A program made the translations under genes and the position numbers. From Micromonospora pattaloongensis (GTDB lineage: Bacteria > Actinomycetota > Actinomycetes > Mycobacteriales > Micromonosporaceae), in assembly GCF_900107255.1 (NCBI RefSeq), contig NZ_FNPH01000003.1:248001-312000 (forward strand): 64,000 nt of DNA. Direction: 5' to 3'. The notes below the pieces were generated by a model. That model did no database searches and was not told the origin of the DNA. It saw nothing but the letters and a program-made list of their open reading frames with translations. This document shows, in pieces, positions 62,550 through 64,000 of the stretch (its first letter is position 1; each line of letters starts with the position of its first letter).

Positions 62550-64000
62550 TCAGGAGGCGCCGTCTGCGCGCAGCGGCAGGATCTGGGCCTGGGCGGAGTC
62601 CAGCAGCGACCGCAGCACCGCCACGATCTTGTCGGCGGGCATCGGCTTGAAGAAGTGGTAGCCCTGGGCGGCCGCGCAGCCCAGTTGGGCGAGCGCGGCA
62701 CGCTGGTCCGCCGTCTCGACCCCCTCCGCGACGACCCGCAGCCCGAGCTGCCGTCCGAGGTCGATCGTGGTCCGGACGATCGCCGCGGCCTGCGGCGAGT
62801 CGGCCATCCGCACCACGAAGGAGCGATCGACCTTGAGCTCGTCGACGGAGATCCGGGTCAGGAACGTGAGCGAGGAGAAGCCGGTGCCGAAGTCATCGAC
62901 GGCCAGCCGCACCCCCAGCTCCCGCAGCGCGCCGAGCACCTCGTCGATGACCTCGAGCTCGCTCATCACCACGGTCTCGGTGATCTCCAGCACGAGCCGG
63001 TCGGCCGGCACCTGGTGGCGGCGGAGCAGCTCGCCGATCTGTGCGGGAAGCCGCGCGTCGAGCAGGCTCCGCGCGGAGACGTTGACCGAGATCGGCACGT
63101 CGAGGCCGTGCCGGGCCCACTCGGCGGCGATGTCGAGCGCCCGGTCCACGACGTACCGGGTGAACGGCGCGAGCAGCTCGCTGTGCTCGACGGCGCGGAT
63201 GAAGTCCGCCGGGTTGAGCCACCCGCGGCGCGGATGCTGCCACCGGATCAACGCCTCCACCCCGGTGGGCGCCCCGGTGGTCAGGTCGACCGAGGGCTGC
63301 AGGGCGAGCACCAGCTGGTCGTCGGCGTCGAGCGCCTCGCGCAGCTCGGCGAGGAGCGCGAGCTGATCGGTGCTGGCCGCGTCGGTGGCGCTGTCGTACG
63401 CGGCGACGCCGCTGCCGCCCGTCTTCGCCTGGTACATCGCGATGTCGGCCCGCCGCAGCAGCTCGGTCATGTCGGCGGCCCCCGCGCCGGCCACCACCAC
63501 GCCCGCCGAGGCCTCGACGGACATCTTCACCCCGGCGACCTCCGTCGGCGCCGCCAGCCCGTCGACGATCTTTCGGGCCCGGCGCACCGCCGCCGGTAGC
63601 GAACCCACCACCTCGGCCGGGCCGGCGGGCCCGCCGCCCGGTGGCACCGCGGCCGGCTCCCCGCGTACGGGCAGCGCGGTCACCAGCAGCGCGAACTCGT
63701 CGCCGCCGAGACGGCCGAGCAGCTCGTCCGGCCGGGTCAGCGCCCCGAGCCGGGCGCCGGTCACCCGGAGCAGCTCGTCGCCGGCGACGTGCCCGAGGGT
63801 GTCGTTGACCTCCTTGAAGTGGTTGAGGTCGAGCAGCACCAGCGCGACGGGGTGATCGTGCGGCAACTGGTGCAGCGCGGCGTCGCCGCGGCTCAGCATC
63901 GCGGCCCGGTTGAGCAGGTTGGTCAGAGAATCGTGCACCGCCTCGTACGACGAACGCGCCGTGATCAGCCGCAGCTCGCGGTGCGTGGCGGCGTCGTGCA
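62550..64000 (-). CDS. GGDEF-EAL cyclic-di-GMP signalling protein, N-terminus cut by window edge
   Basis: Partial: the frame continues without interruption through the right edge (residues before HDSLTNLLNRAAML are ARSSYEA, a typical linker into GGDEF). The GGDEF domain has an intact active motif LGGDEFALLV, so diguanylate cyclase activity is possible. The EAL domain is complete with catalytic residues: GVEALIRW, ISVNVSARSLL, LEITETVVM, LAVDDFGTGFSSL, ELKVDRSFV, VAEGVETADQ and GYHFFKPMP. It may therefore make and break c-di-GMP, a second messenger that in actinobacteria works through BldD; a BldD-like palindrome lies upstream of whiB in this same window. The 3-prime end is at 62550. Confidence 0.9.
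   Translation of the reverse strand, partial: HDAATHRELRLITARSSYEAVHDSLTNLLNRAAMLSRGDAALHQLPHDHPVALVLLDLNHFKEVNDTLGHVAGDELLRVTGARLGALTRPDELLGRLGGDEFALLVTALPVRGEPAAVPPGGGPAGPAEVVGSLPAAVRRARKIVDGLAAPTEVAGVKMSVEASAGVVVAGAGAADMTELLRRADIAMYQAKTGGSGVAAYDSATDAASTDQLALLAELREALDADDQLVLALQPSVDLTTGAPTGVEALIRWQHPRRGWLNPADFIRAVEHSELLAPFTRYVVDRALDIAAEWARHGLDVPISVNVSARSLLDARLPAQIGELLRRHQVPADRLVLEITETVVMSELEVIDEVLGALRELGVRLAVDDFGTGFSSLTFLTRISVDELKVDRSFVVRMADSPQAAAIVRTTIDLGRQLGLRVVAEGVETADQRAALAQLGCAAAQGYHFFKPMPADKIVAVLRSLLDSAQAQILPLRADGAS

Overview
The window is uniformly very GC-rich DNA from an actinomycete chromosome, most likely a member of the Micromonosporaceae or a close relative. This rests on the F420 pathway genes, a developmental WhiB, type VII-secretion (WXG100/CpnT-like) toxin genes, many GTG starts and several apparently leaderless genes. 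I could not compute identities, so the family is an inference. No rRNA, tRNA, CRISPR array, IS element or phage gene was seen.

Backbone. The gene order manA - SIS isomerase - manB (318-5393), DUF3499 - zincin-like protein - whiB - fbiC - fbiA - fbiB (33585-41353), manC - glycosyltransferase - TIGR03089 (43214-46387), acyl-CoA dehydrogenase (50631-51794) and purE/purK (58648-60310) resembles, from memory, the M. tuberculosis Rv3255c-Rv3276c neighbourhood. These genes serve GDP-mannose supply, coenzyme F420 synthesis, sporulation/cell-division control and purine synthesis. Other backbone genes here are a CDF metal transporter, Trm112-like protein, acetoacetyl-CoA synthetase, thioesterase, UDP-glucose dehydrogenase, a giant SCO7613-type membrane protein, a YyaL/DUF255 protein and, cut by the right edge, a GGDEF-EAL protein.

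Accessory block 1 (about 6.5-17.3 kb) is a type VII polymorphic-toxin island. A YbaB-like gene and a WXG100 gene precede a 5.4-kb reading frame. That frame has a CpnT-like N-terminus, a Pro/Ser/Thr/Ala linker, a papain-fold glutamine-deamidase-like domain (Cys870/His975/Asp990), a RelA/SpoT-like nucleotide pyrophosphokinase domain and a YwqJ-type deaminase tail. A small candidate immunity gene is nested in another frame between the last two toxin modules. A YwqK-type antitoxin and a strong terminator close the operon. Further downstream lies a second, decayed copy of the immunity-toxin-antitoxin block. It is flanked by the real endonuclease V gene (nfi) on one side and a duplicated 5-prime fragment of nfi on the other.

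Accessory block 2 (about 17.3-33.6 kb) is devoted to polyamine and aldehyde use: a Pot-type ABC importer, agmatinase, putrescine-type aminotransferase, aminobutyraldehyde dehydrogenase, GABA aminotransferase, two further aldehyde dehydrogenases, an Lrp-type and a GAF-type regulator, a DUF779 protein and a saccharopine-dehydrogenase-like protein. Together they could import putrescine/spermidine or make putrescine from agmatine and convert it via GABA towards succinate.

The most notable points are the toxin island with its nested immunity gene and nfi scar, a 20-bp perfect inverted repeat beside a seven-copy 18-bp array at 49.0-49.2 kb, a BldD-like palindrome upstream of whiB, and shared TQ(V/I)(I/L)xP tail motifs in two unrelated membrane proteins.
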